A stretch of 64,000 nt of DNA from Aedes albopictus. Taxonomy: Eukaryota; Arthropoda; Insecta; Diptera; Culicidae. The notes under the pieces were generated by a model. The model saw only the letters and a program-made list of their open reading frames with translations. It did not search any database and was not told where the DNA came from. A program made the translations under genes and the position numbers. Shown piece by piece: positions 35,352 through 46,813 of the stretch (position 1 is its first letter; each line of letters starts with the position of its first letter). The stretch covers positions 342,850,505 to 342,914,504 of the forward strand of contig NC_085137.1 of assembly GCF_035046485.1 (NCBI RefSeq), given 5' to 3'.

Positions 35352-35840
35352 TTATCCACCAGTTATCAATATCGCCGCTATTTTAGACTCATCTATGACC
35401 CAGTTTCCGTTATCACTTGCAATGATTCATGTTTAGTTGGTTTACCAGCACTTTGACTAATCTGCAAGGTTCTCTTGAAAGCCTAGCACCTTGGGCCTCC
35501 CACCGGGTGCTTGCAGTTCCCAGATTTTCTGGAATATAGGTATCAAACACTTGAGAGTACAGTGCAGCCTTGTGCCTTACGACCTCTGCCTCCACATCGC
35601 CTGCAAAGCTTGCTCCTGTCTGGGCCCTTGCAGTTCAAAGACCTGTGTCCCGGTTCGAAACACCTAAAGCAAGCCTCCGGTGGCTGGTAAATGCTCAACG
35701 ATCACACCGACCTTCTTCTTCTTTCTGGCCAACTAGCACCGTTCGGCGCCAGTTGTGTTTTACGTCGGCTGGGTCTACGAGCTTAGCCTTAAATTCCGAC
35801 GCCGCAGGGAGACAGCCACCACACCTGAGGACCCTACATA
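35352..35840 (-). pseudogene. R1-like LINE: end of ORF1 (CCHC knuckles) and start of ORF2
   Basis: 35671-35564 translates to CFRCFEPGHRSLNC, a CCHC knuckle, and then CRRCGGRGRKAQGC, a second knuckle with its histidine replaced by arginine. A stop follows at about 35546. In another frame 35450-35405 gives VKVLVNQLNMNHCK, which resembles the first strand of the LINE endonuclease (LQLNLNHCE). Next comes NGNWVIDESKIAAI before the RTE-like copy begins at ~35351. Nearby R1-like polymerase motifs at 32.8-33.3 kb may be the other half. Confidence 0.65.
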
Positions 35841-35939
35841 TCGAACCCATCAACACATATCAGGTATCAGAAAGCCGGCTCCAGAGGTACGTTATCCTCC
35901 ATTTGGGACATTTGTGCCATCGCCATACATATAAGCCTA

Positions 35940-36825
35940 CACACTTAGATTTTTTTACAGTATTCGGTAATTTTTTACCGAATTTTCAACAGCTGAACGT
36001 TCGGTAATGCGTTCGGTAATCGATACGACTACCGAACGTCCGGTGAATTCAATTTTCGATAGGCTGTCAATATTACCGAATTTCTCCGGTAATCTTCAAA
36101 GACAAATTACCGTAGAATTTCGGTACTATTTTGTTTGTTTTGAAGGTTTTTTACGGATTTCCGATAATTTTATTGTATTAAAAGATGCGGTCTATGACTC
36201 AATTGTTTTAGCGATTACCATCATCTTTATTATTTATATTTATATAACATCTTCATCACTGTTTTATTAAACTTCTTCGATGCTTGTACAGGCAGAGGGG
36301 ATCAGGAAGCACCATCCTTTTGATGCTGGCAAGCAATGAGAAAGGCTGGAATGTTTTGTTAATTTATTTATAAGGTATGGCCAGTTTTGATTAATAAACA
36401 CTCACCCACCTGCTGCAAATGCGCTGCGCTGTCCAGTAAAATGTGATTCTCCGTCATTCAGCACTTTCAATTCAGAAAACTCTGAGCTAAAACCGCTGAC
36501 ATGAAAACTTTATCTAGTGTCGTCGCGCACGTTTGACGTTTGGATGTCTGTTCGACGCTTTACAGGATTTCGGTAATTTGGTGAAGATTTACAAACTTTT
36601 CGGTAGTTTTAGTTACCGGATACGGTGTTTTCTCGATTTTACAGTACATACTGTAATATATTTGACAGCAAATGCTGTTTGTGTATGAAATTACATACAG
36701 ATCGGTAATTCAACTACCGAAATCTTGTGAAATAAATGATTATTACCGAAAAACGGTAGTTTTTCAACTTTACCGATTTTTTCCTGCAAATTTTTTACCG
36801 AACAGCGAAATAGAATCTGAGTGTG
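35940..36825. mobile_element. TA-flanked MITE with CACACTTAGATT termini and TTCGGTAA words
   Basis: 12-bp ends CACACTTAGATT and complement CACACTCAGATT (one mismatch). TA at 35938-35939 and 36826-36827. Inside, TTCGGTAA/TTACCGAA occurs many times near both ends. 886 bp, no transposase. The central 36280-36540 looks unrelated to the ends. Confidence 0.65.
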
Positions 36826-37126
36826 TATTTCATCATTTACCTGAGGGAGAATGGGACAAGGGATGGAATGGGATTAGGAAAGGGAAAGGTGATGAAATAG
36901 GAAGGGGTACCCTAGAAAAGGGAATGAACGCATAAGCGCAACGAAAGCTCATAGCCCATACCACAACGGGTTTAATCAGTGCCCTGAAAAGGACTCTGTA
37001 AAACGCATGAGCTTAAAGAGAGCCTATAGTTCATTGCAGGTGGCTTGTGACGTCATGCGACTTGACAATGACATTGAAAGGCACGGCATCGAAAGTATCC
37101 TCAATATTCTCAATTTAGTTGAAAAT
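36826..37126. other. Interval without a gene
   Basis: Short mixed sequence between two MITEs. The 115-codon plus frame starting at 37007 runs into the palindrome and is not credible. Confidence 0.4.
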
Positions 37127-37299
37127 CGGAGTGTTCGACTAGCGAAGTTGGATTTTTCTCCAAATCCATGCGTCGGACCCAACTTCGGAAGTAGTGCGCT
37201 GTATAGTAAACCTGGTCCGCTATACAGCGCACCACTTCCGAAGTTAGGTCCGACGCATGGATTTGGAGAAAAATCCAACTTCGCTAGTCGAAAATTCCG
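37127..37299. mobile_element. Near-perfect palindromic MITE, ~73-bp arms
   Basis: The left arm from 37134 begins TTCGACTAGCGAAGTTGGAT and the right arm ending 37292 is its complement. Only two mismatches in about 73 bp, with a ~13-bp loop (TAAACCTGGTCC). Weaker pairing extends to 37127 and 37299. RNA copies would form a long hairpin. Overlapping mirrored frames on both strands are palindrome by-products. Confidence 0.8.
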
Positions 37300-37780
37300 G
37301 AATTCAATTGCACCGACAATATTCAAGAGTCACCCAAGCAAAACCTACGTTTGAGCGAGTACTTTCTTGAAAACATATACAACTTTGTGTAAAAGAGTCA
37401 CTGTGGACATCCCTAATTGGGAGGCATGTGAGTTCACATGAATAGGCATGTCAGCCAGACGAACATCACAGATGTGATAATCGACAATGCGTCACAAGCA
37501 TTTCAGAAAGAACGAGGTAACCAGATAAATCTGAAACTCATTCCATCTTTATACAACGCACGCACCCTTTCGGGATAAAACTGGAGTAATTTCACGCCAT
37601 GAAAATATCCCATAGAAAACTACAAGAGTTCAACACATGTTTGAAATACTCAAATCCCTCTAGAGAAAAATAGGACAAAACCCCATTTCCTCCTGGAGAT
37701 TTGAATTAGGCAGGGCTTTTTAGGGCCCACTAAGTCGATTATATAGCTATAACTCTCAAGCGGAAGCAGGAGATTTGTAA
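37300..37780. other. Interval without a gene
   Basis: No domain, repeat termini or splice-like structure noticed. Confidence 0.4.
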
Positions 37781-38173
37781 CTATACAAAAGAAAAAATAT
37801 CCGAAGATATTTTGAACTTGAACAGATCAGAGTTCCATTCAGGAATACCTCTTGCAGTCCGCACAGACCGCAGAGGACAAGCTTCTTTTAAAGCAATAGT
37901 TATGGTATACCACAATGGAGGGCGTTGTAGGTACAAAACCACAATGAAACTCTCTTGGAGTAGCAATGGAAGCGAGTTATCCACAAAATGTGGTCGCAAC
38001 CAATTAGTACAGGTTCCCCCTAGTTCATTGAGCAGGGACGCCTCTGAATTCGCAAATTTTGCGAAGGAACACTCAAAAGTGCAAAGAAGGTCAAATGGAG
38101 ACTCCTCATCTGACACATGGCAATCAGTCAACTCATGATAAATTCTGCTCATGTAGAGATTGGTTTGGTGCAA
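37781..38173 (-). pseudogene. Probable LINE endonuclease-linker fragment
   Basis: A 130-codon minus frame contains CHVSDEESPFDLLCTFE, which resembles the end of LINE endonucleases (VSDEPSLSDH), and later ALKEACPLRSVRTARG and IPEWNSDLFKFK, resembling the linker before the polymerase (ACPL...PWWN.EL). The catalytic SDH has become PFD, so it is inactive. R1/LOA or Jockey group; assignment is tentative. Confidence 0.45.
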
Positions 38174-41082
38174 TTCTATGTTAAGTTATCCATAAACTGG
38201 ACTACCTAAGTAATCCATCAAACGGAAGCATCTCAAAATAATGTTTGAGCTACTTCAGATGATGTAATCATCGTAGCAATACTGCCAAATATCAGCGAAA
38301 ATATGCTGAATACAAAAGCTTGCTTCAAGGCATCCATAAGAAAAGGTTGAAACATACTGTTAACGTTATTCTAAGATATAGCATGCTCGAGGCATGACAC
38401 TTCATTTATAATGAAAGAAGCAAAATTGGGTTCACAAGGTAACCTTTACAGAAGCTACCCTACGAAAATAAGCTTTTTGAAGTAGAGCCACTTGGGCCAC
38501 ACACGCTTTTTACGCTGAAAATTGATCTGAGGTTTCCTAGCCGTAGCCACTACCCAAACTAGACAGGATTACACACATCACAATCACAGCACAAAAAGGG
38601 AACATCAACGACAGACCAATCCGGTGTCAATTGAAAAACGCCAATGGCGAAAACGCATTAAGCGAACCCATATAGGTAGTAATGTAAGCTAATTTACAAC
38701 ACTTGAATAATCCCGCCCTTATTTAGCATCAAATTTGAGACTTAAGAAGGGCAACTGATTATCTCGGAGAAACGCAAGGTCCGCTGCACTATTGCTCCGG
38801 TTAGCGCAGTAAGGGCGTAATACTGTGGAGGACGCCCTAATTCTTCACAGGCTCCGTTTGTGGTTAGGTTTTTATTAGACCCCCCTAACCATTCATTCCT
38901 TGGCACGGTAAGCATAAAGCCGTATAACACCATGAATTAGGGGTCACCTGTTTAGTGGACTCTTACCACTGGATCAGGCGATCCGTAGTGTTATTCTTAG
39001 CCAATTGAGACAACCGCTACCGACACTACACAGCTATCTAGGCTGATTGGGAAAAGAAGTTAACATTGATGGTTAACTTCCGAACGAGCCCGAACAGCCA
39101 TATCGAACCCATCAACGTAATATGTAGACGGTGCTTTATGAAATGTCTGTGGGAACTTGGGAAGTCCATGAAGACCTCTTGAGACATTGTAATTCCAATA
39201 GCAACTCTATACCTAGAGATAATCCTAATAATGAATCTCGGGAAAATCTAGTGGATGTTCTGGCGGCGTGACTGACATTTGTGGAGCAAAGCATATCCTG
39301 TCCCAAGCAACACAACTAGTATTATAATAGTTTAAAATTCACGATTCATACTTAGTCGGCTGTTTATTTCCTGCATTTTTTACTTAATAACGAACACTTA
39401 TATAAGCAAAACAGCGCAAAAAATGGCGGCTTATAAAACATCTTACAGGTTATTTAAGATGTATCCAAATACACTTATATTACTCCAAATGTACGATCAA
39501 AGCAGCTTTCAAATATTGATAAGTTTAAACCGAGTAATTTGTCAATTATAAAACTTGCACATAACACATATAATACAATCTCATTTAAAGGTTGAAAATG
39601 AGTGATTTCTAAGTGATATAGATATGTGGAAAACTTTTATAGTGCGTATTATTGACATCTTCGTAATAAAGCTATTTAAAAGTAAAATAACTTGAAGAAT
39701 ACACATATATTACCAGTCCGGCAAGAGACCCGATTGTTTTCAAAGCGTGACAACTTCCAGAAAAAAAATAAAGAATTACTTTATTATTTTCTGGACAAAT
39801 GCAGTTAGCTTCTTCAACATGAAAACTAGTTTTCAAGAAATGGAGCCGATGATTGCTTAATATTTAGATAACAAATTATCAAATGGGACATATTCAGTGA
39901 TGTTATCACTGATTCACTTGCGCTTCAAGATCTATGGTGAATCTTATAATTTCAGTCATTCATAATTTATGCGCCGTTGATTTGAAGTAAAAAATGTAGC
40001 ATATTCCTGCCATTTGATACTGTTTCGTTGATTTTTTCTCAGTTCGCACGGAAAATGTAATATGGCGGATTGTCTATGAGGATTACAGTGCTGTTCAAAA
40101 GATTTTAAATGCAGTTTAAATGTTTTTTCATACATGAAAGTTGACCCTTGACCCGTCATAGACTGATTATGACGACTCATAATAGAGTATTATTAAACAT
40201 GAAAGCAGTTTCTTGAACGATGATCAGCAAATCAAGGAATTAAAAAGTAATTTGATTCCTTACTTTTATTTATGTACTCATATTTCCGTTCGACACTGTA
40301 ATTTGAATCATGTTTCTCATATAATAAAGAGGAACAGAAAATACAAATCATTTGTTTTGATGTAGAACAAGTATAAATTTCATCAAAATTACATCTGGCG
40401 AGCAACTACACAACTAGAACTTTTCATAACATTTATAATACATTTTATTAACAACTTTTCAACAAACTTTCTTTTTTGTTTGTTTTGTGATACGCCAAAA
40501 TAACTATATTATAGCTGTTTGGTTATCTGTCAAAGTGTCAAAAAAAATCGGTAGTAAAGACGAATCATTCTGCTAATAGAGGCTGAAAGTTTCTTGAATT
40601 TAATGTGCTCAGTGACGGTTCACGATGATGTCCGACTAGCTCAGTCGGGAACAACCCGTGATTATTGGATGGTTCCTGAGTGTGGAGAATTGAACAGCGG
40701 CTAACCGGAATAGAATCTTGACAAAAATTGTTGGTGGATTTGGCGATTGTGTTCCGACTGCAGGTTTTCACTGCATGGACCATAACACCAAGTGCTCTGG
40801 CTGGATACTTCTCAAATTAGTGAATGTGGCCCCTTTTTGGACAGGGAAGGTAATCGCGGAGCTGCTTTCAGACGTACTTGTTCGGTTCGTTCTGGTAGCT
40901 TAGCACTGCATCGAGCTCTTGATCTTTTTGAAACTTAAAGGATACCCGGTCTGGAGTTTTATTGACGGAAAGTTTCGGGATACTACAGCTCGGAATCTTT
41001 TTTATTTATTATCTAGTTGAATAAGTTGGTTATTTCATGTTTTACTGATGAATTTGTTTGCCGTAGACGGGTTTATCCCCAC
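38174..41082. other. Mostly AT-rich interval without a recognisable gene
   Basis: 38740-39110 is less AT-rich and may be more LINE-derived sequence (CATATCGAACCCATCAACG recurs in similar form at 35845). 39300-40560 is AT-rich. 40632-40650 has an isolated A-box-like CTAGCTCAGTCGG without a matching B box. No coding frame is supported. Confidence 0.4.
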
Positions 41083-41689
41083 GGTGTCAGGCCATTCGGC
41101 CGAAGGTCATTAGGCCGAAGGCCATTCGGCCGAAGGTCATTAGGCCGAATGGTCATTAGGCCGAATGGTCATTAGGCCGAATGGTCATTAGGCCGAATGG
41201 TCATCAGGCCGAATGGTCATTGGGTCTTCTTCTTGCCGTTACGTCCCCACTGAGACAAAGCCTGCTTCTCAGCTTATTAACTGAGAGCTTCCTCTGCAAA
41301 TGACCATTTTGCATGTGTGTATCGTGTGACAGGCACGAAGATACTTTATTGATGCTGAATCTACTGATATTTTACCCATGAATTTTTCCTTCTTTTAAAT
41401 ATAGGCTGTTCTTTCTAGTATCATTGCTGAAATAGTTTTTGGCGCTGAAACTGCTGTTATTCAATTCATAAATTTTTCCTTCTTTAAAACATAGGCTATT
41501 CTTTCTAGTTCCATTGTTAAACTAGTTTTTGTCAAAAATTGTTGGAAAAGGTAAAAACAACGGCTAACTTTCAATTCGTCCTGATGACCATTCGGCCTAA
41601 TGACCATTCGGCCTAATGACCATTCGGCCTAATGACCTTCGGCCTAATGGCCTTCGGCCTAATGACCTTCGGCCTAATGACCCAGCATC
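41083..41689. mobile_element. MITE with inverted ends made of tandem 16-bp repeats and 9-bp target duplication
   Basis: Exact 9-bp direct repeats TATCCCCAC at 41074-41082 and 41690-41698. The left end (41083-41222) is a run of about seven units of GGCCGAATGGTCATTA or GGCCGAAGGTCATTA. The right end (41583-41689) is the inverted run. The core has two direct copies of a ~65-bp block (AATTTTTCCTTCTTT...ATAGGCT, 41378 and 41464). A 9-bp duplication suggests a Mutator-like element. A SINE tail lies just inside the left end. Confidence 0.75.
41223..41345 (-). mobile_element. SINE 3' part with (GAA)n tail nested in the 607-bp element
   Basis: The minus strand reads AAGCTGAGAAGCAGGCTTTG, then CAGTGGGGACGTAACGGCAA and GAAGAAGA. 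The word GAGAAGCAGGCTTTG is shared with the SINE at 62405-62571. Confidence 0.6.
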
Positions 41690-41699
41690 TATCCCCACA

Positions 41700-42235
41700 T
41701 AGCCTTTGCGGATGAAACAATAACTAAGTAGTCGTACGATGGCCGCAGTATGGCTCATCAACAACCTGTGTATTAAAACGTAAACACTGATTTCTGTTAA
41801 GATTGGACGGTGTTAGATGTTGAACATAAGATTTTTCTACGTATTTTTTTCAAGTTATACAGCCAAAGATAATCTTTTGCTATTAGTCAGCATCCAACAG
41901 AAAATAAACTTAAAAATAACACTTGATGTTTTCTAATGCTCTTATAATACGTTTATAAAGCATCTTTTGAAGTTTTTTTTTTCTAAAGATGTTTTCTGTG
42001 TTACTTGGGGTGGAACCCTAGTTAGTGTTATGCTTCTAATATATTGAAGTCAATCACAACCTGAGATAAAGCGCCGCAAGTGTAACATTGTTTTTTTTTT
42101 CTAAGGAAAAAAACACCAAGTCGTATTAAAGTTTTTTGTGGCTTCCATCACGAAAAGTCATTGAATTATTCATAATTAAGGAATCAAGTAAGTTAATTAT
42201 AATGTTCAAGTATTCCCAAACCCTCATCCTGTTCC
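41700..42235. other. AT-rich interval without a gene
   Basis: Homopolymer runs of T and A; no frame, repeat termini or domain noticed. Confidence 0.4.
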
Positions 42236-43380
42236 ATCAAATCATCCGCGCCAATAAAGTCACATCGTGATAGAGTCATCAAACGCCAACACCTTCAACT
42301 GATCACGCCATCAACCTTCAGCAACAGTGTGACAGGGCCGCGGCGCGGCGCGGCGGGTAAGCGGTCAAGTATAGCTACCAAACCCTGAAAACCATATCGA
42401 CGGACGACCCACCGACCAACCGACGACGGACGGCACGGCGGACAACCCCAGTCCCGAAAATCGTGTCAGCTTGTGTTTGGTTGGTTCGTGCTTACCTCAC
42501 CACAAACAGACACATCGTTTACCAACAACTGAACAGAAAATTCGACAACCCCCTGCCCTGCTACCGCACTATACTAGTTGCTGCTACATCGTCGGTGTCG
42601 GTCGGTACTACCCTTGTTCCTTCCTGATCCGGCGGGGCCGGGGTGAGGGGGTGCCGAAAATGTTGATACAAAACGCTGTCAATTTTAATTTGCCGAAACG
42701 GTTTGCCTTGTCAGAAGTTGGGCGTCTGATTTTTCGTTAATAAAATATGTGAATTTGCTCCGGTGGAATTTCGGGGATGGCTGCTGGCCTGATCTGCTTG
42801 TGGGAAAGGTACTGGGAAACCCAGAAACAACGTGAGCTACAACCAAATCGACAGGACATCGAAACTGTGTGGGTGGGTGTTTGAAAGGATTCGCGTGATT
42901 GATTCAAACCCTTCAATGAAAGTCGGATGAAGCTGATTGCCGGGGAGAAAGGGTTTGGAACCCTCTCAAACGGAGCCATGTTGCTGCCTGCTGCCTGCCG
43001 TAAACAACTGTCAGTTTAAATTTCCAAATTAATTCTCCGGTAGTGGTCGGGCTTCATCAGCCACGGTGTTTACGGTTCGTTTGGTAGATACCCGCGATGG
43101 GAGCTAATACGAGCGGGCTTGCTAGGAAGGGGTAATGATGTGACTACCCAATCAAGCGACACGGTATGCTCGCTCGGCATATTCTGACGGAAGAGGTGAC
43201 GATGATTACGCGTTTTCTAATTGATGCGCGATTAATCATAATCATTCAATCAGGTCGTTCATGTTTGGTCCACATCCACATACGCGCGGATGGTGAATTG
43301 ATTCGTTCGGCATTGCACAGTGGTTGTGGTGTGCTGATCTTTAGGAAAATGGTATTGTACTGATGAATCTTTTGAAAATA
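42236..43380 (+). promoter_or_regulatory. GC-rich unique island; candidate non-coding exon with splice donor
   Basis: 42330-42356 is a strongly GC-rich GCGGCGCGGCGCGGCGG run ending in a 5' splice-site match GGTAAGC at 42356/42357. The flanks are free of transposon words for about 1 kb. Frames of 89 (plus, 42471) and 80 (minus, 42737) codons show no domain. Best read as a 5' untranslated exon or control region, unproven. Confidence 0.25.
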
Positions 43381-43419
43381 ATTTGATTCCGACTGTTCTT
43401 GGTGTATTTTAAGGATTTT

Positions 43420-44060
43420 TTTGGCTTTTCAGTTCGATTGTGAGATTAAAAACAACCTTATGTTCTCTTACTCCGACGTTTCGATCCGTATAGGATCTTT
43501 CTCAAGGATTCGAGTTATCGATTGTTCTCTCGTCATTTGGATTTTCAATCTCTCAACCGTCATTTGGTTTTTGTGGAAACCCGTTTTTTCCCGGATAAAA
43601 TCACTATTTGAAATTTAGATATCGGGATTCGGACCGCTTTCGCTACCATCTGTCTACAATTTCCAATTGTCTTTGGCTGGTAATTCCTTTGGCTTTTATT
43701 ATCAACGCTTCTTGAAATTATTTCGACAAATTATTTAGAAATTCCTTCATTAATTTTGTAAATTCCTTAGGTAATTCCTTTTAGAATTCTTTGACATTTA
43801 TTTATTTCTTCAGTAATTTTTCAATGGATTTCTCTAGTCACTATTGAAATTTCTTCGGCATTTCCGCTAGACCTGCTTCGTCAGCTTCTTTGAAAGAATC
43901 TTCGGTAATATATTAATTGCTTTAATCACGACTGTTGCAGATATACTCTAGGGATCTTTTCGGCGTATCAGTCTTCTCATAAAAATCAAAAACTACGGTT
44001 TGATTTCTTTCTCCAACGTTTCGATCCTTATTGGATACGCCGAAAAGATCCCAAGAGTAA
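43420..44060 (-). mobile_element. Penelope-like fragments with hammerhead-like cores
   Basis: The minus strand at 43507-43471 reads CTTGAGAAAGATCC, a short loop, then GGATCGAAACGTCGGAG. At 44034-44011 it reads ATCC, loop, GGATCGAAACGTTGGAG. A stem followed by GAAACGTC/T is the layout of the hammerhead core found in Penelope-like element repeats. The second copy is enclosed by an exact 19-bp inverted repeat (43951-43969 and 44034-44052). Two same-strand copies about 540 bp apart fit repeated pseudo-LTRs. No polymerase is present. Confidence 0.4.
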
Positions 44061-44399
44061 TAAATTAGGATTTTTTTTTTTTTAAAACTTTTGGCACTTC
44101 CTTTGGAAATTTTACCTGTAATTACTTTGTGATTGCGGCAGTACTTCTGAATCTTCGTACTTAATTTGAAAAATAGTCTCAAGCAGTTTTGTTTTAGACA
44201 GTATTCAAGCAATTTGTTTGGTTTTTTGTTTATTAATTTCCCCAGTAATTCTTTCGTGATTTCTTTTGCTAATGCTTTTAGTTATTCATCATCAATGGCT
44301 CTTGAAAATACCTTGGCAATTTTTCCCGAAATTCTTTTGTAATGTGTTGGGTTGCATATTTTGAAATTTATCCGTATATTAGGATTTTTTTATCAGTAT

Positions 44400-44558
44400 T
44401 AACGATATTTTTAGCTCTAGGCTAGTTCACCTCGAAACCCACGCTTTACTTCCCTTCCGAAGGAAGAACTCACATTTAGTGAGTTTGTCGGGAGTGGGAT
44501 TCGATCCCAGGTCCTCGGCGTGATAGTCAAGTGTTCTAACCATCACACCAGGTCCGCT
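44400..44558 (-). mobile_element. Feilai-type SINE
   Basis: The minus strand starts AGCGGACCTGGTGTGATGG (A box) with a B box GGGATCGAATCCC. It continues through TTCCTTCGGAAGGGAAGTAA and ends GGCTAGTT-complement words followed by GTTAATA. It is flanked by TCAGTAT at 44393-44399 and 44559-44565. Feilai is the classic tRNA-derived SINE of Aedes. Confidence 0.85.
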
Positions 44559-44937
44559 TCAGTATATTAGGATATCCCTCAGTAATTATTTTGGAACTTG
44601 TTTTTACACTCCTTCAGCAATTTCTATCGATCCTCTTCGAACTTACTTTATAAAATTCTTCGATACAGTGGTCGAATAAAAAAAGATCAACCGTTATGCA
44701 CATTTTAAAAGTGTTAATTAACTGTGTTATTTTATATTGATCTAACAACGTTTAACGATAATTTGAAAATAATTTAAAACATTTTAAATTATTTTAAAAA
44801 TATCAGCAAAATCTTTGAAATTGTTTTGAAAGTTTCTTCACTAACTATTTTATGAATTTTTTTAATCGTTTTGTTTTTGATAGTGTTGTAGATTTGTTCT
44901 TGTATTTTTTAAATTACTCACGAAATTTTTCCGTTAA

Positions 44938-45099
44938 GGGGCCATCCATTAAGTTTGTCACGGACCTAGGGGGGAGGGGGGGTTTGTGAAAGTGTGACAA
45001 GCAATGTTTTAAGTATAGGAAAAACCCGAACGATGGGAGGAAGGGGGAGGGGGATTAAAGATTCCCAATTTCGGAGTGACGTACTTAATGGATGCTCCC
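44938..45099. mobile_element. MITE with GGGGCCATCCATTAAGTTTG termini and TAA target duplication
   Basis: Same family as 33370-33520: matching ends, G-rich AGGGGGGAGGGG interior and a GTGACAAGCAATGT word. TAA lies at 44935-44937 and 45100-45102. A 3-bp TWA duplication suggests a PIF/Harbinger-like mechanism. Confidence 0.7.
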
Positions 45100-45736
45100 T
45101 AATTAATTTCGATAATGCCTTTGGTAATTAATTCGGTAATAAATCTTTATTGGTTTTCCTGCAAATTTCTTTTAAAATGTTTTTTTTTCTTTATTAAAGA
45201 AGCTTTAAGCCAGACGCTGGTTCACTTCTAATCTCTTTTTTTTAATGTGTTTAGCATTATTCGAGAATTTCATCGGTTATTCCTTTGGTATTGTTTTATC
45301 AACGCTTCTTGGAATTCTTTCGAAAAATTCTTTGAAGGATCTTTGAAGGATCTTTGAAAACTCCTTCAGCTATAATTTTTTTCTGTATAAGGATTCCTTA
45401 GAATTTTTTTCTTGAATTTTTCAATCGTTTAAGAAATTCCCTCAATCACTTTTATTTTTTTTCCTGCATTGCTTTTAGATCCCCTCGGTAATTCTTTTGC
45501 AAAAACAAATTGGTAATACGTTTGGATTTTGTCTTTATAAAAACCAGCGCTGTTATTAATCGTGAGTTTCCCATGACAATGAACAAGTAGGCCCTTTCAT
45601 AGTCACAAGACAAAACGAGCATTCGCGCACTTCGTCATGTCATTTTGCAATGATCAAGCGTCATGACGGAAATTTTCATATTGTTTTGAAATTAAAATTT
45701 TCACCTGGTCCAAGCAATTTTAGGCTAGCCGTTGTA

Positions 45737-46811
45737 CAGGGGGTGGCCAAAATGTTTGGGATAGGCAACTTTTTTTCTCTCACAAAAAAGTTCAACATGG
45801 TGTAACTTTTCATAGAGTGCATCAAATATTCTCAAATTTTGACTGTTTATTAACCTATTATATGTATGTACATCAGTGGTACAAATTTGAGCTCGATTGG
45901 TTAATCTTTCCCGAAGTTATAACCGATCTGGTAAAACAATATTTAATATTTTTTAGATTATCATTTTTTGAACTGTCATATCTCGGAGACCACTGAACCA
46001 AATTGAATGCAATTTTGAGCGATTATCAAAAATATAATAGTACTTCAAAATTCATCAGCACATAGATACTTTTTAAACTTTGAAAAAAGTTATGATGGTT
46101 TGCAAGCCCGTGCACAAGGGGGGGTTTGGGGGTTAAAACCTCTCCATTACCGACGCATCATACACTAGGCGCCCCTCCGCCTTTTGCCAAAATTGGGAAA
46201 AACCCCTCCCTTGGCGCCACTTCTGTGCACGGGCCTGATGGTTTGACATTTTCACCCATTTAGAGGAAAATGAGTCAAATTTACTATACTGCACAAAAAA
46301 TACTAAATGTGTTCTTCCTTTAATCCAAATAGGCTCTAATATATCTTTTTGTCGATATCTTATGAACAGAAGTAGAAAAGTTTTGGATATCAAAAATAAA
46401 ATTTTATGGCATTGATTAAAAAAAATGCATTTTTTCGACAATGATCCAAAAAGTGTCTATCCATCATAACTTTTTTCAACGTTTAAAAAGTACCCATGTT
46501 TTAAATGATTTTCAAGCATTAATATATTGTGGATAAAAGTTCAAAGTTTAATTCAATTCGGTTCACTGGTCTCCGAGATATAACAGCTCGAAAATTAGTA
46601 GTCTAAAAAATAGTGTTCTACCAGAACGGTTATGACTTCGCGAAAGATTAACCAATCGAGCTCAAATTTGTACCAATGATGCACATATAATAGGTTGACA
46701 AGCAGTCAAAATTTGAGAATATTTGATGCACTCTATGAAAATTTACAGCATGTTGAACTTTTTTGTGAGAGAAAAAAAATTGCCTATCCTAAACATTTTG
46801 GCCATTTCCTG
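45737..46811. mobile_element. TA-flanked fold-back element with ~360-bp inverted arms
   Basis: The left arm (45737-46099) begins CAGGGGGTGGCCAAAATGTT and the right arm (about 46450-46811) is its diverged inverted copy (CAGGAAATGGCCAAAATGTT). TA lies at 45735-45736 and 46812-46813. Both arms share CAAATATTCTCAAATTTTGA and TGAGCTCGATTGGTTAATC. Mariner-like target. The 102-codon minus frame in the centre is not supported. Confidence 0.75.
46103..46237. mobile_element. 135-bp hAT-type MITE nested in the fold-back
   Basis: Ends CAAGCCCGTGCACA and complement CAGGCCCGTGCACA. Exact 8-bp direct repeats ATGGTTTG at 46095-46102 and 46238-46245. CARGC termini plus an 8-bp duplication are hAT features. 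The interior is G-rich on the left and C-rich on the right. Confidence 0.8.
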
Positions 46812-46813
46812 TA

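Larger units (their letters stand above)
43690..45735. repeat. AT-rich degenerate family A repeat tract, left part
   Basis: Diverged 12-bp units of the type AATTCCTTCGGTAATTCTTT over 2 kb, interrupted by the Penelope-like piece, a Feilai SINE and a MITE. No gene. Confidence 0.55.

Noticed and set aside
37007..37354. Mirrored frames of 115 and 100 codons on opposite strands
   Set aside because: They cross the near-perfect palindrome, so each strand repeats the same translation.
40632..40700. tRNA gene suggested by CTAGCTCAGTCGG
   Set aside because: A-box match only; no B box, no acceptor or T-arm pairing.
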